A stretch of DNA of 64,000 nucleotides from JANXMY01 sp965246745 (GCA_965246745.1 OZ251980.1:2976001-3040000); one strand, 5' to 3'; positions 49,576 through 58,487 are shown, counted from the first letter of the stretch. Notes: generated by a model not told the origin, from the sequence alone. Program-made: numbers and translations.

Positions 49576-51296
49576 TACACCGTGAACTCGTCGTTTTTGT
49601 AAACCTCGGTCAGATACGGCGGCGGGGCGGCGGACAGTTCCACAAATGTATGCAGCATTCCGTGGCGCTTAAACGTCGCTTTGGACAAATCGTTCGGATA
49701 AAACAAAAACTGCGCCCCGGTGGACTTCAGAAACGCCCGGCGGTCGCTGTCCGCCGCCGCCGCGTCAAACGCATCGGCGAACTCGGCGTCTTTTGCGCCG
49801 TAGGACGGCGTTTCGGCCCAGTGGCCCGCCCAGACCGCCCGGCCCGCTTCCCCCGGCAGGGCCGTGCACAGTCCCGGAAAACCGACCACGGCGGCGTTCG
49901 GCGGTGTGTGTGCGTGCAGCCAATGGTACACGTCAATCAGCGCAACGCTCAGAAACGGCGGCAAGTGCGTTTCGCTGCGGTTGTGCTGCAAGTGCCGGAA
50001 GTCGCGCACCAGAAACAAGGCGTTGGACGGCAGCGCCAGCCCCACCAGCCCGGCCAGCACCCAATTTCGCGCCGGCGGCCTGAGCTTCTCGGCCAGCCAG
50101 GCCGCGCCGACCCCGGCCAGCAGGCACAAGGGGATATGCTCGCCCATCAGCATTTTGCGCTGAAACGCAAACGGCAGGTAGCAGACCAGCAGCCCGCCGA
50201 CCGCCCAGCAGGCGGCCAGCAGAAGCGGCAAATTTTCCGGGGCTGTGTACCGCCCTGCCGGTTCCCCTCCGGCTCCCCGCCCCGTTTGAACAGTGGTGGG
50301 GGCGGGGGGGACCAATCTTCGCACGACCAGCACTGCCGCCAAAATCGCCAGCAGAAAAACAACGCCGTAGCCGAGTGCATAATGCCAGAAGGCCGGAGAC
50401 AAAGTCGGGACATTGGCACGTTTGTGGAACACCGCTTCGGCGTTAAACACATAGTACATGTACAGCGTCGTCGGCAGGGTCAGCGCCAGCGCAATGGTCG
50501 CCCGGAGCCAGCTTCCGGCCACCCCCCGGCCCCGGCGCATGATCGTCAGGACCACCAAAAAGACGCCCCAGGCGGCGGATAAATGCAGCACGTCATAAGA
50601 GTGCATGTTGCCCAGAACGCCGCCGCAGACGCCCGCAATGACGGCGTATTTCACGCGGCCCGTCTGCTCGCCCAGCAGCAGGGCATACAGCGCTCCCAAA
50701 ATCAAAAGCGTGCTGACCGTCATCAGGGCCGACGTGTAAATGCTCAGAAACGTGTACGCTTCCGGCTGCCAGGCGTCCACCGGGCCGCCGGGCAGGTTTT
50801 TGTCCTGCCAGGAGCGCCAGACCGTCCACCCGAAGCCGCTGCCGAGGCAGGCAAAGCCGAGCGCGGTCAGCCGCGCCGGGACATTTCCCGGCAGGCAGTG
50901 GCGATAAAACCGATAAACCAGCCACAGCAGGCCGATCCCGCCGCCGACCCGAGCAATCTGAAGCGCGGCCTGCGGGGAGCAGTGGGTCACGGCCATCACC
51001 CGCCCGAGCAGCCAAAAGAAAATGTTGAATTCGAGGTCTTTTTGCGGATCAGTGGTAAACAGATTGTGCAGGAAAAAGCGGCCGTCGCCCATCTGCCGCA
51101 GCCAGGACAGATAATTGCAGTAATCGTCAATGTTATACGCCGTGCCGATGAAAAACGACTCGCGCCCGCCCGCGCCCATGACGGGGGCGAGAAAGTACCC
51201 CCACGCATACGGCAGGCAGGAAACAAACACGGGAAGCACGATCAGCAGCGCGGCCAAGCGGCGCTCGGCGGCCCCGGCAGGGTGACTACTCGGCAT
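49563..51296 (-). CDS. Polytopic membrane protein, glycosyltransferase-like
   Basis: A 577-residue protein with about 11-13 membrane helices, a periplasmic loop with YNIDDYCNYLSWLRQMGDGRF (an acidic motif near the first loop, as in GT-C glycosyltransferases) and a soluble C-terminal domain. This architecture fits GT-C enzymes using lipid-linked sugars, but the specific family is not recognised. Residues about 329-349 (PPAPTTVQTGRGAGGEPAGR) come from an inserted palindrome. It starts inside the stop of the amidohydrolase-like gene (11-nt overlap). Confidence 0.7.
   Translation of the reverse strand: MPSSHPAGAAERRLAALLIVLPVFVSCLPYAWGYFLAPVMGAGGRESFFIGTAYNIDDYCNYLSWLRQMGDGRFFLHNLFTTDPQKDLEFNIFFWLLGRVMAVTHCSPQAALQIARVGGGIGLLWLVYRFYRHCLPGNVPARLTALGFACLGSGFGWTVWRSWQDKNLPGGPVDAWQPEAYTFLSIYTSALMTVSTLLILGALYALLLGEQTGRVKYAVIAGVCGGVLGNMHSYDVLHLSAAWGVFLVVLTIMRRGRGVAGSWLRATIALALTLPTTLYMYYVFNAEAVFHKRANVPTLSPAFWHYALGYGVVFLLAILAAVLVVRRLVPPAPTTVQTGRGAGGEPAGRYTAPENLPLLLAACWAVGGLLVCYLPFAFQRKMLMGEHIPLCLLAGVGAAWLAEKLRPPARNWVLAGLVGLALPSNALFLVRDFRHLQHNRSETHLPPFLSVALIDVYHWLHAHTPPNAAVVGFPGLCTALPGEAGRAVWAGHWAETPSYGAKDAEFADAFDAAAADSDRRAFLKSTGAQFLFYPNDLSKATFKRHGMLHTFVELSAAPPPYLTEVYKNDEFTVYRIQ
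50250..50311. repeat. Family 1-like element in frame inside a membrane-protein gene
   Basis: The minus strand reads CCCCCCGCCCCCACCACTG then CGGGGCGGGGAGCCGGAGGG, sharing CCCCCCGCCCC and GGGGAGCCGGA with the element at 12592-12687. It encodes about 20 residues in a loop between membrane helices, without breaking the frame. Confidence 0.6.
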
Positions 51297-52074
51297 CGCC
51301 GTCGCTTTCCTCGGCGTCGTCCTCGGCCTCTTCTTGGGGGTCTTCAGCCTGAGTTCGCAAAAGCGCGGCGGCGTTCTCGGACAAAATGCGGTTCCGGTCG
51401 GGCCGGGTCAGGGTCGGGGCGGTCTCGACCAAAGCCAGGGTCAGCTCGGGGCTGCCGGCGGGCAGGCCGGAGCCGTACAGCAGCTTGCGGGGGGTGACAA
51501 TCGCCGACGCCTGCGCGATTTTGTCGGCGTCCAGACTGCCGGAGATTTCCAGGTAAATATTCAGGTGCTTTTTGGCGGTCGCGACCGCGACTCGCCAGTC
51601 TTCGCCGCCCATGCCGAGCAGCACAAACTTCATGGCGGGAAACTCGGCGGCAATCAATCGGGCTTGATGCACCGCGTCGCCGTCGGGCACCGGCAGCGCG
51701 ACCGGCTTGGCGTACCGCCGCTGGGCGTTGAGTATCTCGCGGGCGTCCTCCAAAGTCACCGGCCGGCCCGGCGCGGCGAACAAGGCCGCGCCGACCATGC
51801 CGCGCCGGTTCTGGTGCCGCCGCTGCTCTTCCTGCGACTCGGCGGAGTACCCCGAGTTCAGCGTCACCCACCCGAACACGCCGTTTTCCGGAGCAACCGT
51901 CTCGCGCAGCGCTCGGTTGCCTGCGACAAAATCGCATTGGGCGCCGAGCGCGGAAATCAGCGCGACTCCGGCCAGCTCGCGCCGCCGCAGGGCTGCCAGC
52001 ACGGCGTCGCGCGACGCCATCTCCCCGGAAAACGGCGACGGGCCGAAATAAGCATGGGTATCAAAAGTCGGCAT
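51286..52074 (-). CDS. Amidohydrolase-like TIM-barrel protein (first copy)
   Basis: A 262-residue protein of the amidohydrolase-2 type. The N-terminal strand reads FDTHAYFGPSPF, where active enzymes have HxH; the second His is Tyr. The acidic tail (DPQEEAEDDAEESDGDAE) is unusual. Catalytic activity is doubtful. It is followed by the membrane protein and is probably a paralogue of 52210-52944. Confidence 0.7.
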   Translation of the reverse strand: MPTFDTHAYFGPSPFSGEMASRDAVLAALRRRELAGVALISALGAQCDFVAGNRALRETVAPENGVFGWVTLNSGYSAESQEEQRRHQNRRGMVGAALFAAPGRPVTLEDAREILNAQRRYAKPVALPVPDGDAVHQARLIAAEFPAMKFVLLGMGGEDWRVAVATAKKHLNIYLEISGSLDADKIAQASAIVTPRKLLYGSGLPAGSPELTLALVETAPTLTRPDRNRILSENAAALLRTQAEDPQEEAEDDAEESDGDAE

Positions 52075-52088
52075 AATGTGTTACCAAA

Positions 52089-52210
52089 GCCGGGGTTGTG
52101 GAAAACCCCGGCAAAGAAGTGTGCTTCGCACGAAGATGAGGCCGAAAAAGTCTTTTCCGTGTTCTTTGTCCGAAGGACATTTCCCTGTCGGGGTTTTCCA
52201 CAACCCCGGC
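52089..52210. repeat. Palindromic element, GCCGGGGTTGTGG family
   Basis: Arms GCCGGGGTTGTGGAAAACCCC and its complement at the two ends, with an inner GTCCGAAGGACA that resembles the CCTTCGGACG core of other elements. It separates the two amidohydrolase-like genes. Confidence 0.82.
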
Positions 52211-52944
52211 TACTCCTCGCTTCCCGCCTGCCAAATCGCCTGGGCATTGCCGGACAGCACGGCGGCTTGGTCGGTCTCGGATAATCCCGACGACCGCACG
52301 TACCGCAGGGCGGCGGCGGGGGAGCGGCCCGGCGCATCGGAGCCGAACAGCACTCGCCCAATCCCGACCGTATCCCGGAGCAGCGGCAGGGCATACGGCG
52401 CGGCGAGCGCATGGGTTTCCAAATGCAAATTCTCATGCACCCGCATCAAAAGTATCGCTTCCGAGAGCGTGTCGGGCGAAATGCCGCCGAGCACCACCGC
52501 GTGGGGAAAGTCGTCCAAAAGCCGGGCTAATTGGGTCGCATCGCCGCGCTTTTCGGCGCTGACCATGATCGGCATTTTGGGCAGCCGCCCGAGCGCCGAC
52601 AAAATCCGCAGAAACGGCGCGTATTCGAGCGGCCAGCCCTGCAAATGCGGGAAAAAGCGAACCATTTCAAACGCATTTTCGGCGATAGCCTCAATCACGC
52701 CGTCCTGCCCCCAGTAATGGGTCGGGTTCAGGGTCGCGACGGGGATCAAATGGTCATGCGCCCGGCACGCCCGCATGGTTTCCTCGTTCCCGGCTTCGGC
52801 CTGATAAAACAAGCCGTAAGTGGAGAGCGTCAGCCCCCAGTCAATGCCGTTCATCCGCATGGCGTCCACCAGCGTTTCCGGGCTGCTGTCCGCGTGCTGC
52901 GCCGGGTAGGCCCCAAACAGCGTATTGACATCGGTAATTTCCAT
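52210..52944 (-). CDS. Amidohydrolase-like TIM-barrel protein (second copy)
   Basis: A 244-residue amidohydrolase-2-type protein. The first strand is TDVNTLFGAYPAQ, lacking the HxH metal site entirely. Later VLFGSDAPGRSP keeps the Asp of the barrel. It lies upstream of the first copy with a palindrome between. Two adjacent members without the canonical metal site suggest a non-hydrolytic role or a different mechanism. Confidence 0.72.
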   Translation of the reverse strand: MEITDVNTLFGAYPAQHADSSPETLVDAMRMNGIDWGLTLSTYGLFYQAEAGNEETMRACRAHDHLIPVATLNPTHYWGQDGVIEAIAENAFEMVRFFPHLQGWPLEYAPFLRILSALGRLPKMPIMVSAEKRGDATQLARLLDDFPHAVVLGGISPDTLSEAILLMRVHENLHLETHALAAPYALPLLRDTVGIGRVLFGSDAPGRSPAAALRYVRSSGLSETDQAAVLSGNAQAIWQAGSEE

Positions 52945-52965
52945 AAGTTGTGTTCCGAAGGCGAG

Positions 52966-53149
52966 AGGAAGCGAGGAATGAAGAGCGAGGGAATAAAGGG
53001 CGAGGGAATGAATTCCTCTCGCTGAATGGCGTCCTTCGGACGAAAGAAACCCAGCGTGTGCCCTTCCTACATCCGATCCTACATCCGAAGGATGCAATTC
53101 AGCGAGAGGAATTCATTCCCTCGCTCTTCATTCCCTCGCTTCCTCGCTT
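52966..53149. repeat. Palindromic element, GCGAGGGAATGAATTCC family
   Basis: Nested arms: GAGCGAGGGAATGAATTCCT and GCGAGAGGAATTCATTCCCT around CGTCCTTCGGACGAAAG and CATCCGAAGGATG. The outer part carries extra copies of GAAGCGAGGAATGAAG on both sides, so the element looks like it has expanded. Confidence 0.82.
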
Positions 53150-53159
53150 TCCGCTCCTG

Positions 53160-54647
53160 CTATTCTTTCACCATCCCCAGCGCCCGGTTCAATCTCTTAA
53201 TGCACCGCTCACGCCCGAGCACGACAATGGCGTCGAACAGGCCCGGCCCGTTGGTGCGGCCTGAAATCGCGACCCGGACGGGATGGATCACGTCGCCGCC
53301 TTTGACGCCGAACTCTTCCACCGTGGCCCGGACGACTTCTTCGGTCGAAGCGTGGTCAAAGACTTCCAGCGATTGAAAGCCGTCCCGGACACGCTTTAAG
53401 CGGCCTTCGACGCCGGGGTGGTTCAGCCATTTTTGAGCGGCTTTGTCGTCAAACAAATACTCGTCGTCGCCGAGCAGAAAAAAGTCGGCCAGCAGGGGCG
53501 CTTCGGCCAGGATTTTCATGCGCTCCTGCTCGAGCGCCAGCACGCGCCCGAGATAGTCCAGTGTTTCGGCGTCGGGGTCGGGGCCGACCAGGCCGGCGTC
53601 TTGGAGAAACGGCAGCGTCTGAGCGGCAAGCTCCGGCAGGGACAACTGACGAATATACTGGCCGTTGAACCAGAGCAGCTTTTCGGGGTCGGAAATCGGC
53701 GAGCGATTGAGAATGCCGGAAATGTCGAACTTCTCGATTAGCTCCGGCACGGAAAACAAGTCGCGCTCTTCTTTCGGCGACCAGCCCTGCATCGCGAGAA
53801 AGTTCAGCGTCGCCTCGCGCAGATACCCCTGCTTCGGGTATTCGAGCGCTCCGAGCGCCCCGTTGCGCTTGCCGAACTTCTTTTTGTCGGGTCCCATCAT
53901 CACCGGCAGGTGGGCGTAAATCGGCGGCTCCCAGCCCAGGGCGCGGTGGATCAGAATATGCAGCGGGGCCGACGGCAGCCATTCTTCGCCGCGCAGGACA
54001 TGGGAAATCTCCATCAGATGATCGTCCACTTGGGCGGCTAAGTGGTAAGTCGGGTAGCCGTCGGATTTGAGTAAAATCGCATCTTCCAAGATTCGGTTCT
54101 GGACCGTAATCTCGCCGTAGACCGCATCGGTGAACGTCGTTTCGCCCTCCAAAGGCACGGCAAAGCGGACCGTCCCGAACCCCCCGCGCGTGGTTTCGTA
54201 CTCGGCCCGCTCGGCGTCGGTCAGGTGCCGGTGGCGGCGGTCGTAGCCGGGCGGCAGGCCGCGTTTTTGCTGGTTTTCGCGCATCCGCGCCAGCTCGTCG
54301 GGCGTGTCGTAGGCCCGGTACGCTTTGCCGTCGGCGAGGAGCTGCTCGACATGTTTCTGGTAAATATCTAACCGTTGGGACTGAATATACGGCGCAAACG
54401 GCCCGCCTTTTTCGGGGCCTTCGTCGTAGTCTAAGCCGTACTCACGGAGCGAGTCCAAAATCACCTGGACTCCATCCTCGGTTTCACGGTTTTTGTCGGT
54501 GTCTTCAATCCGCAGAATAAACGTCCCGCCGGTGTGGCGGGCGTACAGCCAGTCCCACAGCGCGGTGCGGATGCCGCCGATATGGAGCGCCCCGGTGGGG
54601 GACGGGGCAAAACGAACGCGAACATTTGTCTCAGTAGCAGTTGGCAT
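53160..54647 (-). CDS. gltX: Glutamyl-tRNA synthetase
   Basis: A 495-residue class I aminoacyl-tRNA synthetase. HIGH-like PSPTGALHIGGIRTAL (about residues 14-29) and KMSKS-like KKKFGKRNGALG (about 243) are present. ATG at 54647 with TATTAT (minus strand 54659-54654) ending six bases upstream, a leaderless candidate. No terminator was recognised in the element upstream. Confidence 0.95.
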   Translation of the reverse strand: MPTATETNVRVRFAPSPTGALHIGGIRTALWDWLYARHTGGTFILRIEDTDKNRETEDGVQVILDSLREYGLDYDEGPEKGGPFAPYIQSQRLDIYQKHVEQLLADGKAYRAYDTPDELARMRENQQKRGLPPGYDRRHRHLTDAERAEYETTRGGFGTVRFAVPLEGETTFTDAVYGEITVQNRILEDAILLKSDGYPTYHLAAQVDDHLMEISHVLRGEEWLPSAPLHILIHRALGWEPPIYAHLPVMMGPDKKKFGKRNGALGALEYPKQGYLREATLNFLAMQGWSPKEERDLFSVPELIEKFDISGILNRSPISDPEKLLWFNGQYIRQLSLPELAAQTLPFLQDAGLVGPDPDAETLDYLGRVLALEQERMKILAEAPLLADFFLLGDDEYLFDDKAAQKWLNHPGVEGRLKRVRDGFQSLEVFDHASTEEVVRATVEEFGVKGGDVIHPVRVAISGRTNGPGLFDAIVVLGRERCIKRLNRALGMVKE

Positions 54648-54702
54648 GGGAGAATAATACCCGGTTTTTGGGGGTTGATGCGTTAAGACCATGCGTTAAA
54701 AC

Positions 54703-54831
54703 GCACGGCTACACGGCGAAGACGCCACGAAGTACCGCTTCGCGGGACTCGGAACATCTCGGCATTATCTTCATCTTTCTCTTAACCCCGCGAAGCGGGT
54801 GTTTTGTGGCGTCTTCGCCGTGTAGCCGTGC
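54703..54831. repeat. Palindromic element with 26-bp perfect arms
   Basis: GCACGGCTACACGGCGAAGA continuing to CGCCAC (54703-54728) is perfectly inverted at 54806-54831. An inner pair CCGCTTCGCGGG and CCCGCGAAGCGGG is also palindromic. Confidence 0.88.
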
Positions 54832-54848
54832 CATTTATGGCATGGGCT

Positions 54849-55241
54849 TTAGTCACGCCAAACAAGCAGATACTTTTGGCCCTCATCGGTCGCTGGGTCC
54901 CACCCTGTGCCATGCGCGAACCCCGCGCACCATGCGAAAAGCTTGGCTCGCTTGACTGCTTCTTGTGGCAGCTCGATAACTAGCGTTGACGTATCCGAAT
55001 GCGTCGCTTGCTCATCCAGGTCTTCAATCTCGACCGCCGTAACTGCAACGGCTCCTAGCGTATACAGTTCTTGGACAATACGAAGGGCTTTGTCTGCAAG
55101 CCAGGCTGTCTCGCTTCCATCCCCGCCGCTGATGGTGCGATCTTCCGGGCCTTTCGCTTCTTTGAGCCAGGCGAGAGCTTCCTGTGCGTCCGCCCTCTGC
55201 ACCAAGTCTGTGTAAACTGCCTCTGTGCGATCTGCTGCCAT
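54849..55241 (-). CDS. Hypothetical protein coupled to ribokinase
   Basis: About 130 residues, acidic, with ALAWLKEAKGPEDRTISGGDGSE and a beta-rich tail (TSTLVIELPQEAVKRAKLFAW). No family recognised and no signal peptide. It begins at the ATG at 55241; a GTG at 55253 overlaps the rbsK stop (GTGA). Encoded directly behind rbsK, so cotranscription is likely. Confidence 0.55.
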   Translation of the reverse strand: MAADRTEAVYTDLVQRADAQEALAWLKEAKGPEDRTISGGDGSETAWLADKALRIVQELYTLGAVAVTAVEIEDLDEQATHSDTSTLVIELPQEAVKRAKLFAWCAGFAHGTGWDPATDEGQKYLLVWRD

Positions 55242-55249
55242 TGTCTTGC

Positions 55250-56206
55250 TCACTCTCCCAGCAGCCGCTTGTTAACGGCCAGGCGGTTCGGGAGGGACGG
55301 CTGTGCGCCTTCGGTTTCGACGCTCAGCGACGCGGCGGCGTTGGCGAACTTAACCGCGTCTTCGAGCGGCTGCCCTTCGCCGAGGGCGACGGCGAGTGCG
55401 CCGTTGAAGCAGTCGCCGGCGGCGGTGGTGTCGGCGACATGGGCGGCGGGAAACGCCGGAATGCCGAGGTTTTGGTCGGCGGTCACGAGGCGCACGCCGT
55501 CCGCGCCGAGCGTGACGAGGACGGTCTCGACGCCCCGGTGCTTCAGCATCAAGGCAGAGGCCGACGGGTCGTAATCGCCCCCTAAAATCTGCGCGGCTTC
55601 GGTCTGGTTCGGGGTCAGCACGGACACGGCGGCCAGCATGTCGCCCGGCAGCGCCTGGGCGGGGGCGGGATTGAGAATAGTCGTGACGCCTGCCCCTCGG
55701 GCCGTTTGCAGGGCGAACAGCACCGTTTCCATCGGGATTTCAAGCTGGCAAAGCACCACATCGGCATCGCGGATGGCGGCGGCGGCGAGGTCCACCAGCG
55801 CCGGCGACAGCTTGGCATTCGCGCCCGGCGCGACCACAATCGTGTTTTCGCCGTAGGTTTCGTCCACCGTGATCAGCGCAACCCCGGTTTGGGCATCGGG
55901 ATCGCGGACGACAAACCCGGTGCCGATCCCTTCGTTTTCCAAATTCAGCGCCAGCATGTCCCCGAAGCTGTCGGCTCCGACGCAGCCGACAAACGTGACC
56001 GCGGCCCCGAGACGCGCGGCGGCGACGGCCTGGTTGGCCCCTTTGCCGCCGGGAACCAGGGCGAACACGCCGCCGAGCCGGGTTTCGCCGGGCAGGGGAA
56101 GCTGCGGCACGCGCACCACCATGTCGGCGTTGGCGCTGCCGACGACCACAACACGCGGGCGTTTTTCTTCCGGCATTTCTTCCGGTTGGGTTTCAATGTC
56201 AGCCAT
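55250..56206 (-). CDS. rbsK: Ribokinase
   Basis: A 318-residue PfkB-family sugar kinase. Sugar-binding GGKGANQAVAAARLGA (about 53-68), the DTTAAGDCFNGALAVAL motif (about 269-285, catalytic Asp) and N-terminal VVVVGSANADMVVRVP are present. Phosphorylates ribose for the pentose phosphate pathway. No rbs transporter is adjacent. Confidence 0.93.
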   Translation of the reverse strand: MADIETQPEEMPEEKRPRVVVVGSANADMVVRVPQLPLPGETRLGGVFALVPGGKGANQAVAAARLGAAVTFVGCVGADSFGDMLALNLENEGIGTGFVVRDPDAQTGVALITVDETYGENTIVVAPGANAKLSPALVDLAAAAIRDADVVLCQLEIPMETVLFALQTARGAGVTTILNPAPAQALPGDMLAAVSVLTPNQTEAAQILGGDYDPSASALMLKHRGVETVLVTLGADGVRLVTADQNLGIPAFPAAHVADTTAAGDCFNGALAVALGEGQPLEDAVKFANAAASLSVETEGAQPSLPNRLAVNKRLLGE

Positions 56207-56259
56207 GCCGAAAGCGTATCATTTTTCGCGGCGAATGTCAAGGGGAACCTACCCGCGTG

Positions 56260-56418
56260 AAGAACCCCTCCCGCTCATTCTTCGCTCCCTCCCCTGCTAG
56301 GGAAGGGCTATACGGACTGCGAAACAAGAAGCTCGGGCCGCTGCCAAAGGCCGCCCGGCCTGTTTCTTTGCCCTTCCCTAGCAGGGGAGGGAGCGAGGAA
56401 CGAGCGGGAGGGGTTCTT
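56260..56418. repeat. Palindromic element, AAGAACCCCTCCCGCTC family
   Basis: Arms of about 49 bp: AAGAACCCCTCCCGCTCATT to GGGAAGGGC at the left and the inverse at the right (ending GGGTTCTT-like GGGGTTCTT). Inner 60 nt without repeat structure. It lies between the divergent rbsK and cysK genes. Confidence 0.85.
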
Positions 56419-56461
56419 CCGGCAAAACGGGTATCATACAAATAAAACAGGAGTGCTCCCC

Positions 56462-57418
56462 ATGCCTATTTACGAAAATATCACCGAGCTGGTCGGCGGG
56501 ACCCCGCTGGTCAAGCTCAGCAAAATCACCGACGGCGCAGCAGCGACAGTGCTGCTGAAATTGGAGTTTTTCAATCCGGCGTCGTCGGTCAAAGACCGGA
56601 TCGCGCTGGCGATGATTGAAGACGCCGAAGCGCGGGGCGTCCTGCACCCCGATTCGGTGATTGTCGAGCCGACTTCGGGCAACACCGGGATCGGGCTGGC
56701 GTTTGTCTGCGCCGCCAAAGGCTATCGGTGCATTCTGACCATGCCCGAAACCATGTCGGTCGAGCGGCGCTTGCTGCTGCGCGGCTACGGCGCGGAGCTT
56801 GTCCTGACCCCCGGCCCCGAAGGCATGCGCGGCGCGATTGCCGAAGCCGAGCGGATCGCGGCCCGCACCCCGCGCTCGTTTGTGCCGCAGCAGTTCAAGA
56901 ACCCGGCGAACCCGGCGGTGCACCGGCGCACGACCGCTCAGGAGCTGTGGGACGACACCGAAGGCAAGATAGACATCGTGGTCGGTGGGGTCGGCACCGG
57001 CGGAACACTGAGCGGTATCGCCGAAGTCTGGAAAGAGCGCAAGCCCGAATTCAAAGCGATTGCCGTGGAGCCGGTCGAGTCGCCGGTGATTACCCAGACC
57101 CGCGAAGGCCAGCCCGTCAAGCCCGCCCCGCACAAACTCCAGGGCATCGGCGCGGGCTTTGTCCCCGACAACCTCGACATGGCGATTGTGGACGAAGTGA
57201 TCCAAGTCTCCACCGAAGACTCAGTCAAATGGGCGCGGCGCTGCGGGGTTGAAGAAGGCATTCTCATCGGCCTGTCGTCGGGGTCCGCCCTGTGCGCCGG
57301 CATGCAGGTCGCCCATCGGCCCGAAAACGCCGGCAAGACCGTGGCGATTATCATCCCGTCCAACGGCGAGCGGTACTTGTCTACTATTCTCTTTGCTGAC
57401 TTGCGCGAAGACAAGTAG
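56462..57418 (+). CDS. cysK: Cysteine synthase A
   Basis: A 318-residue PLP enzyme making cysteine from O-acetylserine and sulfide. The PLP Lys is in NPASSVKDRIAL (about 41), with TSGNTGIGLAF (about 67) and GVGTGGTLSGIAE (about 176) for phosphate binding. The ATG at 56462 is preceded by AGGAG; a GTG at 56453 is in frame but less likely. Confidence 0.94.
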   Translation: MPIYENITELVGGTPLVKLSKITDGAAATVLLKLEFFNPASSVKDRIALAMIEDAEARGVLHPDSVIVEPTSGNTGIGLAFVCAAKGYRCILTMPETMSVERRLLLRGYGAELVLTPGPEGMRGAIAEAERIAARTPRSFVPQQFKNPANPAVHRRTTAQELWDDTEGKIDIVVGGVGTGGTLSGIAEVWKERKPEFKAIAVEPVESPVITQTREGQPVKPAPHKLQGIGAGFVPDNLDMAIVDEVIQVSTEDSVKWARRCGVEEGILIGLSSGSALCAGMQVAHRPENAGKTVAIIIPSNGERYLSTILFADLREDK

Positions 57419-57619
57419 CCACCTCCTTGCTGCGCTCGTTCTTCGCTCCGCAGGGGTCCTCCCGAAATAGAAGGACAAAGAGTTTTGGCCCGCGCCCCTT
57501 GTTGAAACTCCTACCCTTCCCGCTTTGGGAGGGGAAGCGAGTTTTCTTCAGCCGCGCAGCGACTTTCTGTGCTTCACCAGCCCGGTATTTCAATACCGGG
57601 TCTTTCTGCCGGACTCTTT
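57419..57619. other. Intergenic region with decayed repeat and a short palindrome
   Basis: This stretch holds no credible gene. It has loose similarity to the 56260 element and ends with CCCGGTATTTCAATACCGGG (57581-57600, 9-bp arms) followed by TCTTT, a possible terminator for cysK. Confidence 0.5.
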
Positions 57620-58378
57620 TCACGGCTTCACCAGCTCATAGTAATAATTGTCTGTCTGAGCGTTGCCTGTCAACGGGCCGTTGAGAATGTCGCCGATGTT
57701 TGAGTTCTGGCGCTCTGCGTCCGAAGCAACCGGCTTGCGGGCGCTGACGTGGCCGTCGAGCCAAACGACGTTTGCCATGCCGGAATGCCGCCCCTGCACC
57801 GCCGGATCATGGTCCGACGGCAGGAAAATATCTTTCGACCAAGACGGCCTGCCGCCGGGGTCAGGGCCGGTAGCGCTATCGGCAGCGAAAATTGTTTCAG
57901 CAGGAACTTCGGCCTGAGCAAGCGACACGGGATGCCCCTGACCAAGTTCGGCCCGTGCGAAAGCAACATTCAGGCCATACGGCGGCGGCACGGGGTTAAA
58001 GTAGTCGGCCGCGTGCAGGCCCGTGGCGGACGGGCAGTTCCAGACAGCGGCGCTGCGAAGAAACGGCGCAAGCGGCCCGCAGGACGTGTCCACGGTTTTG
58101 TTCGGCAGCGGCAGCGTGTTCCAGCAAAAACTCCAGTATGTTACCAGCCCGCTTTCCTCCGCATGACCCAATGCATGAAACAGCAGGCCGTCATTGTCGC
58201 CCTCATATTGCATTGCGGCCAGCCCAATCTGCCGCAGATTGCTCGCGCAGACAGTCCGCCGCGCTTTTTCCCGTGCGTGCGCGAACACCGGAAACAGAAG
58301 CGCAGCGAGCAGGCTGAGAACGGCGAGAACAATTAACAGCTCAATCAAGGTAAAGGCAGGCCGACAGCGTGTGTGCAT
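57620..58378 (-). CDS. Type IV prepilin-like protein with H-x-DG C-terminus
   Basis: A 252-residue secreted pseudopilin. The prepilin cleavage and methylation motif is AFTLIELLIVLAVLSLLAALLFPVFA at the N-terminus, followed by the ASNLRQIGLA segment; near the C-terminus HSGMANVVWLDGHVSA is the H-x-DG signature of DUF1559-like pseudopilins common in Planctomycetes and Armatimonadota. It is presumably processed by a prepilin peptidase encoded elsewhere. A strong terminator (58434-58470) lies upstream. Confidence 0.88.
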   Translation of the reverse strand: MHTRCRPAFTLIELLIVLAVLSLLAALLFPVFAHAREKARRTVCASNLRQIGLAAMQYEGDNDGLLFHALGHAEESGLVTYWSFCWNTLPLPNKTVDTSCGPLAPFLRSAAVWNCPSATGLHAADYFNPVPPPYGLNVAFARAELGQGHPVSLAQAEVPAETIFAADSATGPDPGGRPSWSKDIFLPSDHDPAVQGRHSGMANVVWLDGHVSARKPVASDAERQNSNIGDILNGPLTGNAQTDNYYYELVKP

Positions 58379-58433
58379 ACGTTCTTCAACGCGGCACGGC
58401 GGCAGAATGGTTCGGGCAGACCAAAATCATGGC

Positions 58434-58470
58434 AAAAAAGCGGCTGCTGAATACAGCAGCCGCTTTTTTA
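58434..58470. terminator. Strong bidirectional terminator
   Basis: AAAAAAGCGGCTGCTG and CAGCAGCCGCTTTTTT form an 11-bp or longer stem flanked by A- and T-tracts, so it works in both directions. In the minus direction it ends the PEP-CTERM transcript before the prepilin gene. Confidence 0.9.
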
Positions 58471-58487
58471 TCGTCGGTGACGCCGAG

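Noticed and set aside
52950..53376. Open frames across the palindrome and gltX 3' end
   Set aside because: They read through repeat arms and antisense to gltX; composition follows the repeat, no start signal.
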